NCBI GenBank assembly: GCA_947492235.1
Contig: CANLLZ010000002.1
Location: 248,001 to 312,000 of the forward strand
Source: an uncultured Altererythrobacter sp.
GTDB lineage: Bacteria > Pseudomonadota > Alphaproteobacteria > Sphingomonadales > Sphingomonadaceae
Length of the DNA stretch: 64,000 bases
Direction: 5' to 3'
A program made the position numbers and the translations under genes. The notes under the pieces are model-generated. The model worked only from the letters and a program-made list of their open reading frames with translations, was not told the origin of the DNA and did not search any database. Of this stretch, positions 17,946-25,369 are shown in pieces (within the stretch, counting starts at the first letter, position 1; the number at the start of each line of letters is the position of its first letter).

Positions 17946-19366
17946 GATTTGGCCGGCAATTCGCCGTCGATATATTTCATCAGCGTCGTCTGGAAATGCC
18001 GCACGCGGCTGTCCTGATAAGCGCCCAATTCCATCACGCCATTGGCAGACGACTTCATGCCTTCCTGAACGAAGGGCAGGTTGGCCATGTCCTGATCGAA
18101 CACGTTGGCCAATTGCTCGCCCATCTTGTCGTTCGCCCAGGCAAACGGCTCGTCATCGGGAATGTAGGTTCGCTCCACCGCGCGGGGGCGTTCTTCGCCT
18201 TCCTTCACCGGGAACAGCAGGCGGATTTCCATCACGCACCAATCCGGCGTGTCGCCCGGCAACCAGCGGTAAACCAGCGTCGGCAGATAGCCGATCCACG
18301 GGCTGAAATTAGGGAAGATGTTGTAAGTGAAGTTGTCGAGCAGCTCTGTGTCAGACGCTTCGGAATAATCGCGCCCATATTGCTCGGTGAAGCCCTTGCG
18401 GCTCGCCTCGGCCAGAACCTTGCGCGCCAACATCGGATCATCGGGATCAAGGCTTTCATCCATCGATCCCGCAGCGAAGCGGCGATTGGTTTCCCCGTCG
18501 CTGCCGCCGGAAAATTCGTTCATCTTGTCCAGCACATATTGCTGGTCTTTGCCCTTCAGATGGGGGCTGAGGACGCCGGAGGGGGTAATCGCGCGGTTGA
18601 AGTGATCGCCGATGTGATCATAGCGCGTGTTCGCATCGCCCAGAAACGGCAGCAGCTGGGGGTGCGTGGTGACCGAATGCCACGCTTCCATAAATGCTTC
18701 GGCCGTCGCCTTCCAGTTGGCGTCGATCCGTTTGGCCACCCACATGCCGGTGTAGCGGTTCTCGAAATCATATTTCTCGTAATGCGATGCGGCGGGGCCA
18801 AGCCACGTCTTGAAATCCGGCAGATCGGGGTTCTCCGTGATCATCACGAAGCCCTGCCACAGCTCCACGCGCACTTCGGGCAGGCTCATATCCTTATCGT
18901 CCAGATGGGTGAAATCCCAGCTGCACGGAATGTCTTTCAGCGAGCCGTCATTCTTCCATGCGAAACCATGGAAGGGGCAGATCAGCTGCGTCGTATTGCC
19001 CGCTTTGGTGCGCAGTTTGCGACCGCGATGCAGACAGACATTGTAGAACGCCTTCACACTGCCATCCTTCTGGCGGACCAGCAGGAAGCTCTTCTCGTTC
19101 AAGTCGAAAACGACGGTATCGCCGGTCTCCGGCATTTCGTCTTCACGCGCGGCAAACAGCCACACATTGGGCCACATCTTCTCCCGCTCCAGCGCGGCAA
19201 ATTCCTCGCTGATATAGGGCGCGATCGGCAGCGGATCGGTCGGCATCTCTGCGACGGTTTCTTCGAAGAGATAATCCGGCGGGGTGCGCGTGTCCGCCTC
19301 CAGCATATCGGTGTAAGTCGTGCCGGGGCAGCGATCTTCCCGGATGATCTTCGTGCTCTCATTCAT
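17942..19366 (-). CDS. Rieske non-heme iron oxygenase, alpha subunit (2)
   Basis: A 474-residue oxygenase. Rieske ligands are Cys111-x-His113 and Cys130-x2-His133 (CLHRG, CPFHGFAW). The catalytic site follows ANWK near residue 216, with His230 and His235 as iron ligands and Glu227 in the bridging-acid position. The N-terminus is ~30 residues longer than in the other two Rieske proteins of the window. CPFHG and the 'AWHSVTTHP' segment resemble aromatic/terpenoid-type Rieske enzymes more than phthalate-type. It is first in a coupled operon with an SDR and a TIM-barrel enzyme; no electron-transfer partner is nearby. Confidence 0.92.
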   Translation of the reverse strand: MNESTKIIREDRCPGTTYTDMLEADTRTPPDYLFEETVAEMPTDPLPIAPYISEEFAALEREKMWPNVWLFAAREDEMPETGDTVVFDLNEKSFLLVRQKDGSVKAFYNVCLHRGRKLRTKAGNTTQLICPFHGFAWKNDGSLKDIPCSWDFTHLDDKDMSLPEVRVELWQGFVMITENPDLPDFKTWLGPAASHYEKYDFENRYTGMWVAKRIDANWKATAEAFMEAWHSVTTHPQLLPFLGDANTRYDHIGDHFNRAITPSGVLSPHLKGKDQQYVLDKMNEFSGGSDGETNRRFAAGSMDESLDPDDPMLARKVLAEASRKGFTEQYGRDYSEASDTELLDNFTYNIFPNFSPWIGYLPTLVYRWLPGDTPDWCVMEIRLLFPVKEGEERPRAVERTYIPDDEPFAWANDKMGEQLANVFDQDMANLPFVQEGMKSSANGVMELGAYQDSRVRHFQTTLMKYIDGELPAKS

Positions 19367-19468
19367 GGCAGGCTATCCGTACTCACTAATTGCGCAGTGT
19401 TGTGAAGGGGAACCATGCCACAACATCCGGCTCTGTTTACCTAGCGTAACTGTGAGGGAGAAACGCAT

Positions 19469-20008
19469 ATGGCGGGTATCGACAAGACAATAGCGAGCCT
19501 TGGGCCGGTCATGCAGCTGGCTTTTGTGCCCACAGATTTCGATGCGGCGATCAAGCATTGGACGACTGTGATGGGGGTCGGGCCGTTCTTCCTGATGGAG
19601 AATATCCGGCTGGACGACATGAAATGTATGGGCGAGCCCACCGATGCCGTTTTCACGCTTGCCCTCGCCTATTGGGGCGACATGCAGATCGAGCTGATCC
19701 GGCCCGAAAACGACGCGCCCTCGCACCTGTCAGGCGAATACGGCGTGCGCGACCGGCTGCACCATACGTGTCTGTTGCTGGACGATATTCAGGATGCCTA
19801 CGCCGCCTGCGAGAAGCACGGGGCGAAAATTCTGGTCGAGGGCAGGGTCGGGGATGAGGGCGCAGTGATCTATGCCGATCCCGGCGGCGGCCCCGGTCAT
19901 GTCGTCGAGATGCTGCAAACCCAGCCGGGCACGCACGAGCTGTTCGCAATGATCAAGCAGGCTGGCGTCGATTGGGACGGCAGCGATCCGGTGAGGAAAT
20001 TGGGTTAG
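19469..20008 (+). CDS. VOC (glyoxalase/bleomycin-resistance fold) protein
   Basis: A 179-residue VOC protein. It begins VMQLAFVPTDFDAAIKHWT and has a 'GVGPFF' turn, then RLHHTCLLLDD with a probable metal His and a later GHVVEMLQ Glu. This is the methylmalonyl-CoA-epimerase-like subgroup common in degradation clusters, not a ring-cleaving extradiol dioxygenase, which would be longer. GAGGGAGAAACGC precedes the ATG. It stands alone, divergent from the second Rieske operon. A paralogue lies at 43724. Confidence 0.85.
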   Translation: MAGIDKTIASLGPVMQLAFVPTDFDAAIKHWTTVMGVGPFFLMENIRLDDMKCMGEPTDAVFTLALAYWGDMQIELIRPENDAPSHLSGEYGVRDRLHHTCLLLDDIQDAYAACEKHGAKILVEGRVGDEGAVIYADPGGGPGHVVEMLQTQPGTHELFAMIKQAGVDWDGSDPVRKLG

Positions 20009-20042
20009 CTCCGCGCCCAACTTTGGGCGGGAACTTCCATCA

Positions 20043-20858
20043 TCAACTGTTCGCGCCGAGATACCCCAGCTGGCCCGCCTTGAAGATCGCCTGTGCGCGG
20101 TTGACCGCGTTCAGTTTCTCGCCCGCGCGGTGGATGTGATAGCGGATGGTCGCATGGCTCCGCTCCAGGATCATGGAGACTTCCATATCCGTCTTGCCGA
20201 CCGCAGCCCAGCGCAGACATTCGACTTCGCGCTTCGACAACACGCAATCGGTGGGGATGCGCCGCTGACGCCGCATCGCCTGAACATATCCGGCGATAAA
20301 GCGCCGCGTTGCGAGTGCGAGGATTTCTCCATGCTCCTCGAACGGCTTCGACAAATCGGTCTGATCCGGATCGAGCGGGATGAAACTGTTCGCGCTGATC
20401 TGGGCGAAGGGAAGATGCACCGGCACAACAATCGCCGCCTTGCAGAGTGAGTTTTTCTCGAACCCGCGCAGATCGATCTCGTCGAGATAGCTGTTGGGCC
20501 AGAGACCGTGGAAGCCCTCGGCATTGACCCAGAAAGGCTCGCTCTCATAGCGGCAGGCCCGCGGTAGCGGCGAATGCAGGGCAAGGCGGTGATCTTCCCA
20601 CCACCGGCGCCCTTCCTCGACCCAGCCGAACACATCACCATTGATGACCGTGCCTTCGGCATCGACCATCGGTTCCTTGGAAGAAATGTCGTCGCAGGTT
20701 GCGACCTGCAGCCCGCGCTCCTGAGCCAATTCGTGCAGAGCCTCGGCAGCGCCGTGAATATCCTCTGCACATCCCACCGTCACCGATTCGACGATTTCAT
20801 CGACAGTGAGCGCCCTGACGACGGGCCGGAGAATCTTTGTTGCAGCTCCCATTGGCAC
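20043..20858 (-). CDS. LuxR-type transcriptional regulator (solo)
   Basis: A 271-residue protein with an N-terminal autoinducer-binding-like domain and a C-terminal GerE/LuxR helix-turn-helix from about residue 208 (LSKREVECLRWAAVGKTD, then SHATIRYHIHRAGEKL). No luxI is nearby. Where acyl-homoserine-lactone receptors have the conserved Asp-Pro, this one has Ser-Pro (ALHSPL), so the ligand is probably not an AHL; a catabolic intermediate is possible. Starts: GTG at 20858 or ATG at 20852. It is the only transcription factor in the window, and lies 110 bases after the long minus-strand catabolic operon, which makes it the prime candidate regulator. Confidence 0.9.
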   Translation of the reverse strand: MPMGAATKILRPVVRALTVDEIVESVTVGCAEDIHGAAEALHELAQERGLQVATCDDISSKEPMVDAEGTVINGDVFGWVEEGRRWWEDHRLALHSPLPRACRYESEPFWVNAEGFHGLWPNSYLDEIDLRGFEKNSLCKAAIVVPVHLPFAQISANSFIPLDPDQTDLSKPFEEHGEILALATRRFIAGYVQAMRRQRRIPTDCVLSKREVECLRWAAVGKTDMEVSMILERSHATIRYHIHRAGEKLNAVNRAQAIFKAGQLGYLGANS

Positions 20859-20874
20859 AGGTGTGCGCCAATTC

Positions 20875-20887
20875 TGCCGTTACGGCA
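20875..20887. promoter_or_regulatory. 13-bp perfect inverted repeat upstream of the LuxR gene
   Basis: TGCCGT-T-ACGGCA is perfectly palindromic and sits 17 bases upstream of the regulator's GTG. An imperfect dyad (TGGCACA...TGCGCCA, 20854-20871) overlaps the start. These are plausible autoregulatory sites; no binding evidence. Confidence 0.35.
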
Positions 20888-20968
20888 ATGGGCTTTCGAC
20901 AGAGTCCCGTTTTGGGCCGACCGACAGTTCGCCACGTCTGACCGAAGGTTAATGCACTATCGTTGCTA

Positions 20969-22177
20969 TCAAAGGCCCAGAACGGTCTTCGCGATGATGT
21001 TTTTCTGCACCTCGTCCGATCCGCCGAAGATCGTTGCGGCGCGGTTGTTGAGGTATTTGCCCATCGCAACCTGCGCCAATTCGCTGCCCACCGGCTCGGG
21101 TGCCTCATTGCCATAGAGCGGGCGCTCGAGCGGCAATTGCAAGGCGTCGTAGCCAAGAATTTCAAGCCGCAAAGTGTCGATGCTTTGCCCGATATTGGAG
21201 CCGAGCAGCTTGCACAAAGATGTCTGCGGGCCGGGCGAGCGCCCTTTCGCCAGCTCGGCGAGAATACGCAGCTCGGTCACTTCCAGCGCCTCTGCATCCA
21301 GACGCACGCGCGAAATCCTGTCACGCAGCCGCGCGTCATGGCCCAGCGCCCCGTTGACGCCCGATGGTTGCTGGTCGGCCAGCTTCTCCAGCTCGTCGAT
21401 ATTCTTCAACAGACGCGGCGCATAGCAGGAACCGCCGCGCTCGTTCTCCAGCAGATATTTGGCAATCGTCCAGCCCTGGCCCTCTTCCCCAATGCGGTTG
21501 TCGACCGAGGTCCGGGCGTTGTCGAAGAACACCTGGTTGACTTCGTGGTCGCCCGACATGGACAGGATCGGAGCAACTTCCACCCCATGCTGATCCATCG
21601 GCAGCAGCAGGAAGGTGATCCCCGCCTGCTTCTTCACGTCAGGATTGGTCCGCACCAGCGCGAAAATCCAGTCCGCGTGATGCGCGTGAGTGGTCCAGAT
21701 TTTGGAGCCATTGACGATGTATTCATCGCCCTCCAGCCGCGCCGATGTCTTGAGCGACGCCAGATCGGAACCGCTGCCCGGTTCGGAATAGCCCTGACAC
21801 CAGTAATCTTCGCCGGACAAGATGCCGGGAAGGAAGCGATCCTTCTGCTCCTGCGTACCAAACGCACAGATCACCGGGCCGACCAAGCGCAGCCCGAGGA
21901 TCGAGATGCCCGGCGCGCCGGCAAGTGCACATTCCTTTTCGAAGATGAATTTCTGCGTCGGGGTCCATCCTGTCCCACCGTCTTCTTTCGGCCAGTGGTA
22001 AGCGACCCAGCCCTGCTCATACAGGATCCGGTGCCATTCCATCCCGATATCCGGCTCCACAAACACGCCGGGCGTCTGCTTCGCGCCGACCCGCAAATGA
22101 TCGGGCAGCTTGGCGCTAAGAAATTCGCGCACTTCCTCGCGGAAGGCCTGATCTTCGGGCGAAAATTCCATATCCAT
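20969..22177 (-). CDS. Acyl-CoA dehydrogenase (large member of a pair)
   Basis: A 402-residue acyl-CoA dehydrogenase. It shows the N-terminal FSPEDQAFREEVREFL helix, the FAD/substrate loop QGYSEPGSGSDLASL, and WTTHAHHADW. The C-terminal loop reads IFGGSDEVQ, with Gly where medium-chain enzymes have their catalytic Glu; the acid is more likely in ENERGG (near 245), as in isovaleryl- and steroid-type enzymes. A shorter, divergent homologue (25370) is in the same operon, the pattern of alpha2beta2 acyl-CoA dehydrogenases of sterol side-chain degradation. It is the last gene of a long minus-strand operon. Confidence 0.92.
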   Translation of the reverse strand: MDMEFSPEDQAFREEVREFLSAKLPDHLRVGAKQTPGVFVEPDIGMEWHRILYEQGWVAYHWPKEDGGTGWTPTQKFIFEKECALAGAPGISILGLRLVGPVICAFGTQEQKDRFLPGILSGEDYWCQGYSEPGSGSDLASLKTSARLEGDEYIVNGSKIWTTHAHHADWIFALVRTNPDVKKQAGITFLLLPMDQHGVEVAPILSMSGDHEVNQVFFDNARTSVDNRIGEEGQGWTIAKYLLENERGGSCYAPRLLKNIDELEKLADQQPSGVNGALGHDARLRDRISRVRLDAEALEVTELRILAELAKGRSPGPQTSLCKLLGSNIGQSIDTLRLEILGYDALQLPLERPLYGNEAPEPVGSELAQVAMGKYLNNRAATIFGGSDEVQKNIIAKTVLGL

Positions 22178-22218
22178 CGGCTTATTCCCTAACCCCGCGT
22201 TTCATCCCGCCCTTCATC

Positions 22219-22986
22219 TCACCCATCATCTCTCATGGCCCATTTGATGGAGCGGCGCAGCATGTCGTAGTAAACGTCGTAATTCCACGCGCACATCTCC
22301 TTGTGCGGGTAGAAATCCTGCATCCCCGGCAGATCGTAATGGCCCCGGCAATGGCCCAGCGCATTATAGACGATGCGGCCGCCGCCCATGTCGCGGGTGT
22401 AGAGTACGGGCACTGTCGCATTGTCCCACTTGTCCTCGACAAAGCCGGTTGCCTCGCCATCGAATGTGGTCTGCATCAGAATGTCGATGGGCGCTGTTGT
22501 GTTCGACAGATAAAGCTCGTCGGTGATCTCGAAATCGTCGATGCCTTCGGTCAGCTCATGCGTCTTGTTGACCACCTCCACCGGATAAGATCCGATGGGC
22601 GGATGCGCCTTGAACTGCGTGCCCAGCATTTCCATGAAATCGGGTCGGTCGTCCGGAGCGTCCACCAGACCTTCTTCGGTAAAAACGAGGATGGAGTTGG
22701 TGCCATGCAGCGCGAGCCACTTGCCCCCGCCTTCGACGAACGCGCGCAGCTGTTTGGCCTGCTCCTCGCTCGGCACCAGATCACAGGTATAGGTGATCAG
22801 GAACCGGCAATTGTCGAGCCGCTCCAGCCCCGAATAGTCCGCCGCCACCGTCGTGCGGATATGCGGATGCTCCATCAGCAGCTTCAGGATTTCCAGCCGC
22901 GCGTAGTCGATATCGTGATATTTGCCCGCGGCAACAAAATGCGCATCGATGCGCGTGGCTGGCTGGCTGCTGTGTTGTTCGCCCAT
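22219..22986 (-). CDS. ThuA-like protein (1)
   Basis: A 255-residue ThuA-domain protein (class I glutamine-amidotransferase-like fold). Features: FVAAGKYHDIDYAR at the N-terminus, FVEGGGKWLALHG near the middle, the lipophilic GTQFKAHPPIGSYPV strand, and GGGRIVYNALGHC near the C-terminus. The catalytic Cys of true amidotransferases is not in the usual elbow, where His occurs. The ATG follows AGGAG by eight bases and lies four bases after the SDR stop. ThuA proteins are linked to sugar metabolism, but here one sits inside a CoA-ester operon, and a second copy lies at 28178. Function unknown. Confidence 0.85.
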   Translation of the reverse strand: MGEQHSSQPATRIDAHFVAAGKYHDIDYARLEILKLLMEHPHIRTTVAADYSGLERLDNCRFLITYTCDLVPSEEQAKQLRAFVEGGGKWLALHGTNSILVFTEEGLVDAPDDRPDFMEMLGTQFKAHPPIGSYPVEVVNKTHELTEGIDDFEITDELYLSNTTAPIDILMQTTFDGEATGFVEDKWDNATVPVLYTRDMGGGRIVYNALGHCRGHYDLPGMQDFYPHKEMCAWNYDVYYDMLRRSIKWAMRDDG

Positions 22987-22990
22987 CGGC

Positions 22991-23761
22991 TTAACTCCTG
23001 ATCGATCCGCCGCCATCGACGGTAAAGTCGACACCGGTGGTGAAACTGGCATCGTCGCTGGCGAGGAACACCACTGCCTTAGCCACTTCGTCCGGCTCGC
23101 CAATACGGTTCATGGGATGGGTCGCAGCAAAATTGGTTTCGATATTCTCGGGCGTATCCATCCCGGAATATTTGTAGCGGTCATACATCGGCGTGCGGAT
23201 CGCGCCGGGATGGACCATGTTGGCCCGCACCGGCACGCCGCGTTCGGCGCAGTCCAGCGCGATGGACCGGGTCAGGCCGACCAGCCCGGCTTTCGAAGCA
23301 CTATAGGCCGCCACAAATGCCGCAGGGCGGATGGCGATCATCGAACCGATATTCACGATCGCGCATGGCTCACCGGTCTTTTCCATCGCGGGCAAGGCGG
23401 CCCGGCACCCATAAAACGGGCCGACCAGATTGATATCGATGGTCCGCTGCCAGCTATCGAGATCGACATCGACGACATTGCCGGGCTCCGAAATTCCAGC
23501 GATATTGCACAGCACGGTCAGCTTGCCGAATGTCTTGACTGTGGCCTCGACTGCCGCGTGCCACTGGTCCAGCTCGCGCACATCCAGCTCGAATGCCGCA
23601 GCATTCTCGCCCAGTTCCTCGGCCAGAGCCTTTGCCTTGTCGATCTGCACGTCGCACAGCATCACGCTGCCGCCTTCGGCCACGATCATGCGGCCGACTG
23701 TGGCCCCGATTCCCTCTGCCCCGCCCGTTACCAGCGCGACTTTCCCCGTCATGCGGCCCAT
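22991..23761 (-). CDS. Short-chain dehydrogenase/reductase
   Basis: A 256-residue classical SDR with TGGAEGIG (12-19), NIAG instead of NNAG (86-89), Asn111, and catalytic Ser140, Tyr153 and Lys157. Asp37 after the second strand suggests NAD. It lies eight bases after the thiolase gene and four before ThuA. Beside an acyl-CoA dehydrogenase pair and a thiolase-fold enzyme it could be the 3-hydroxyacyl-CoA dehydrogenase of a beta-oxidation round, but may equally act on a ring alcohol. Confidence 0.92.
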   Translation of the reverse strand: MGRMTGKVALVTGGAEGIGATVGRMIVAEGGSVMLCDVQIDKAKALAEELGENAAAFELDVRELDQWHAAVEATVKTFGKLTVLCNIAGISEPGNVVDVDLDSWQRTIDINLVGPFYGCRAALPAMEKTGEPCAIVNIGSMIAIRPAAFVAAYSASKAGLVGLTRSIALDCAERGVPVRANMVHPGAIRTPMYDRYKYSGMDTPENIETNFAATHPMNRIGEPDEVAKAVVFLASDDASFTTGVDFTVDGGGSIRS

Positions 23762-23769
23762 AATGTTTC

Positions 23770-24930
23770 CTATCGCTCCAATATCGCGACGGCGCTCAGG
23801 CCCGGCGCACCGTACACATGGCTGTAGCCGACTTTCGGACCTTTCCCGTCAGGACCAGCGACTTGCCGTTCCCCGCCGCGTCCGCGCAATTGCTCGACAT
23901 TCTCGTAAACCTGCCGGAGGCCCGATGCGCCGACCGGTTCCCCGCAAGCGAGGCAGCCGCCATCCGTGTTGACCGGCAGCTTGCCGTTGCGGGCCGTCCA
24001 TCCATTGGCGAGCCATTCCTCCTGCTCACCATCGTTGCAGAAGCCGTTTTCGGCCATGTGCATGATTTCCGCGCCGCTCTCGGTGTCCTGCAGCTGCGCC
24101 ACATGGACGTCTTCCGGGCCTATCCCGGCCTTCTCGAATGCAGCCTGTGAAGCAAGGACAGTAGGCTTGCCGCCTTCCTCGATGCTGACCCCGGCCTGAA
24201 ACACTTCGAAGCTGTTCGGCGGGCGGGTTTTTACAGAGATGTTGGCGATTTTCACCCCGTCCGCGCCCAGCTCCTTCATCTTCTTTTCCGAAGCGAGGAT
24301 CAGCGCGACGCCGCCTTCAGCCGGGGCGCAGAACATATATTTGGTCAACGGATCATTGATCATCGGCGCATTCAGGATCGTCTCCAGATCGATCTCGCTG
24401 CGCCGCCACGCATGGGGCGTGACCGCGCCGTTCTGGAAGGCCTTCTGCGCCACCAGACCCAGCGTTTTGCGGCTGATCCCGTGCTGCTGCATATAGCGCT
24501 GGATTTTAAGAGCGAAGAACTGCGTGGTCAGCATCATGCCCGTCTGGCCATACCATTCCGGCAGGCCGTATTCGGCAGGCTTCGCGTTGAACGCCCCGCG
24601 CGGATGCTTGTCGAAACCGACCGCGAGCGCGAGGTCGTACATCCCGCTGGCAATGGCCTGCTGCGCACTGGCGAGCGCGCTTCCCCCAGTGGCGCAGCCA
24701 TTGGCGACATTGGTGAAAGGCAGGCTGGTCAGGCCCAGCTCGTTGACCATGATGTCTGCACTGCCCGCCGCTGCCGAGCCGCCATAGGCCGTCTCGATAT
24801 CGGGCCATTCCAGCCCGGCATCGGCCAGGGCCTGACGCACGGCATACACGCCCTGCTCGCGGCCCGAACGTTCCTCGGTCCGGCCAAACGGATGGATTCC
24901 TGCGCCGATTATATAGACATTCTCGCTCAT
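23770..24930 (-). CDS. Thiolase-fold enzyme, SCP-x/Ltp2-like (thiolase or retro-aldolase)
   Basis: A 386-residue thiolase-superfamily protein. The nucleophile-loop Cys79 is kept (NGCATGGSA). The C-terminal loop that normally reads GHPxGATG is GEPVGASG, with Glu331 in place of the catalytic His, and the last loop is SHVYGAPG with Tyr373 where thiolases have their second Cys. That loss fits the Ltp2-type lipid-transfer proteins, which form a complex with a DUF35 partner and perform retro-aldol side-chain cleavage. A DUF35 gene lies directly upstream with a four-base overlap. Aldolase activity is therefore favoured, but not proven. Confidence 0.9.
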   Translation of the reverse strand: MSENVYIIGAGIHPFGRTEERSGREQGVYAVRQALADAGLEWPDIETAYGGSAAAGSADIMVNELGLTSLPFTNVANGCATGGSALASAQQAIASGMYDLALAVGFDKHPRGAFNAKPAEYGLPEWYGQTGMMLTTQFFALKIQRYMQQHGISRKTLGLVAQKAFQNGAVTPHAWRRSEIDLETILNAPMINDPLTKYMFCAPAEGGVALILASEKKMKELGADGVKIANISVKTRPPNSFEVFQAGVSIEEGGKPTVLASQAAFEKAGIGPEDVHVAQLQDTESGAEIMHMAENGFCNDGEQEEWLANGWTARNGKLPVNTDGGCLACGEPVGASGLRQVYENVEQLRGRGGERQVAGPDGKGPKVGYSHVYGAPGLSAVAILER

Positions 24931-25358
24931 GCGTCTGATCCTTCGGCAGTGCCTGTCGGCCGGAATGCGTAGGTGGTGTGCTGGCTGTTGAAGGGCACGA
25001 TGCAGAATTCGACCGGAAGCCCGAGCGACAGATCTTCCAGCTTCGCCCCGACGATCCGGCTTTCCACGATCACTTCGCCCGGCAGCTCGACATAGCCGAG
25101 CAGAAACGGTTCGAAATCGGGCGGCCCCTCGCCCTCGCCTGTGCCCGGCCCTTCATAGGGTTCCTTGGGCAGGAACCCTTGCGTGGTCCACGACCACAAT
25201 TTGCCATGGCGCGACAGCTTGTAAGGTTCGACGTCCCTGGCTGCATCGCCCATCGGCATCGGGAAGACGATCTCGCCCGAAGGCAGCTTACCGCCCATCA
25301 AATGGGGCTGGTCATCGGCGCTCCATAGGGCGGGATCGATCGGGGTGAGTGCGCTCAA
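24927..25358 (-). CDS. DUF35 OB-fold protein, partner of the thiolase-fold enzyme
   Basis: A 143-residue protein ending in an OB-fold: KLWSWTTQGF, then PFLLGYVELPGEVIVESRIVG and the closing LGLPVEFCIV. The N-terminal zinc-ribbon cysteines of many DUF35 proteins are absent. The start is assigned to a TTG at 25358 because GAGGAGG lies six bases upstream and the acyl-CoA dehydrogenase stop is 11 bases away; the open frame further upstream is antisense-like. DUF35 proteins bind thiolase-like enzymes (as ChsH2 binds Ltp2) and lend substrate contacts. The four-base overlap with the thiolase gene supports a stoichiometric complex. Confidence 0.88.
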   Translation of the reverse strand: MSALTPIDPALWSADDQPHLMGGKLPSGEIVFPMPMGDAARDVEPYKLSRHGKLWSWTTQGFLPKEPYEGPGTGEGEGPPDFEPFLLGYVELPGEVIVESRIVGAKLEDLSLGLPVEFCIVPFNSQHTTYAFRPTGTAEGSDA

Positions 25359-25369
25359 TGGATGCCTCC

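Noticed and set aside
19469-20008. Extradiol ring-cleavage dioxygenase
   Set aside because: The VOC protein is a single ~180-residue unit and lacks the ~290-residue two-domain plan and HxH/E spacing of extradiol enzymes; the same applies to the gene at 43724.
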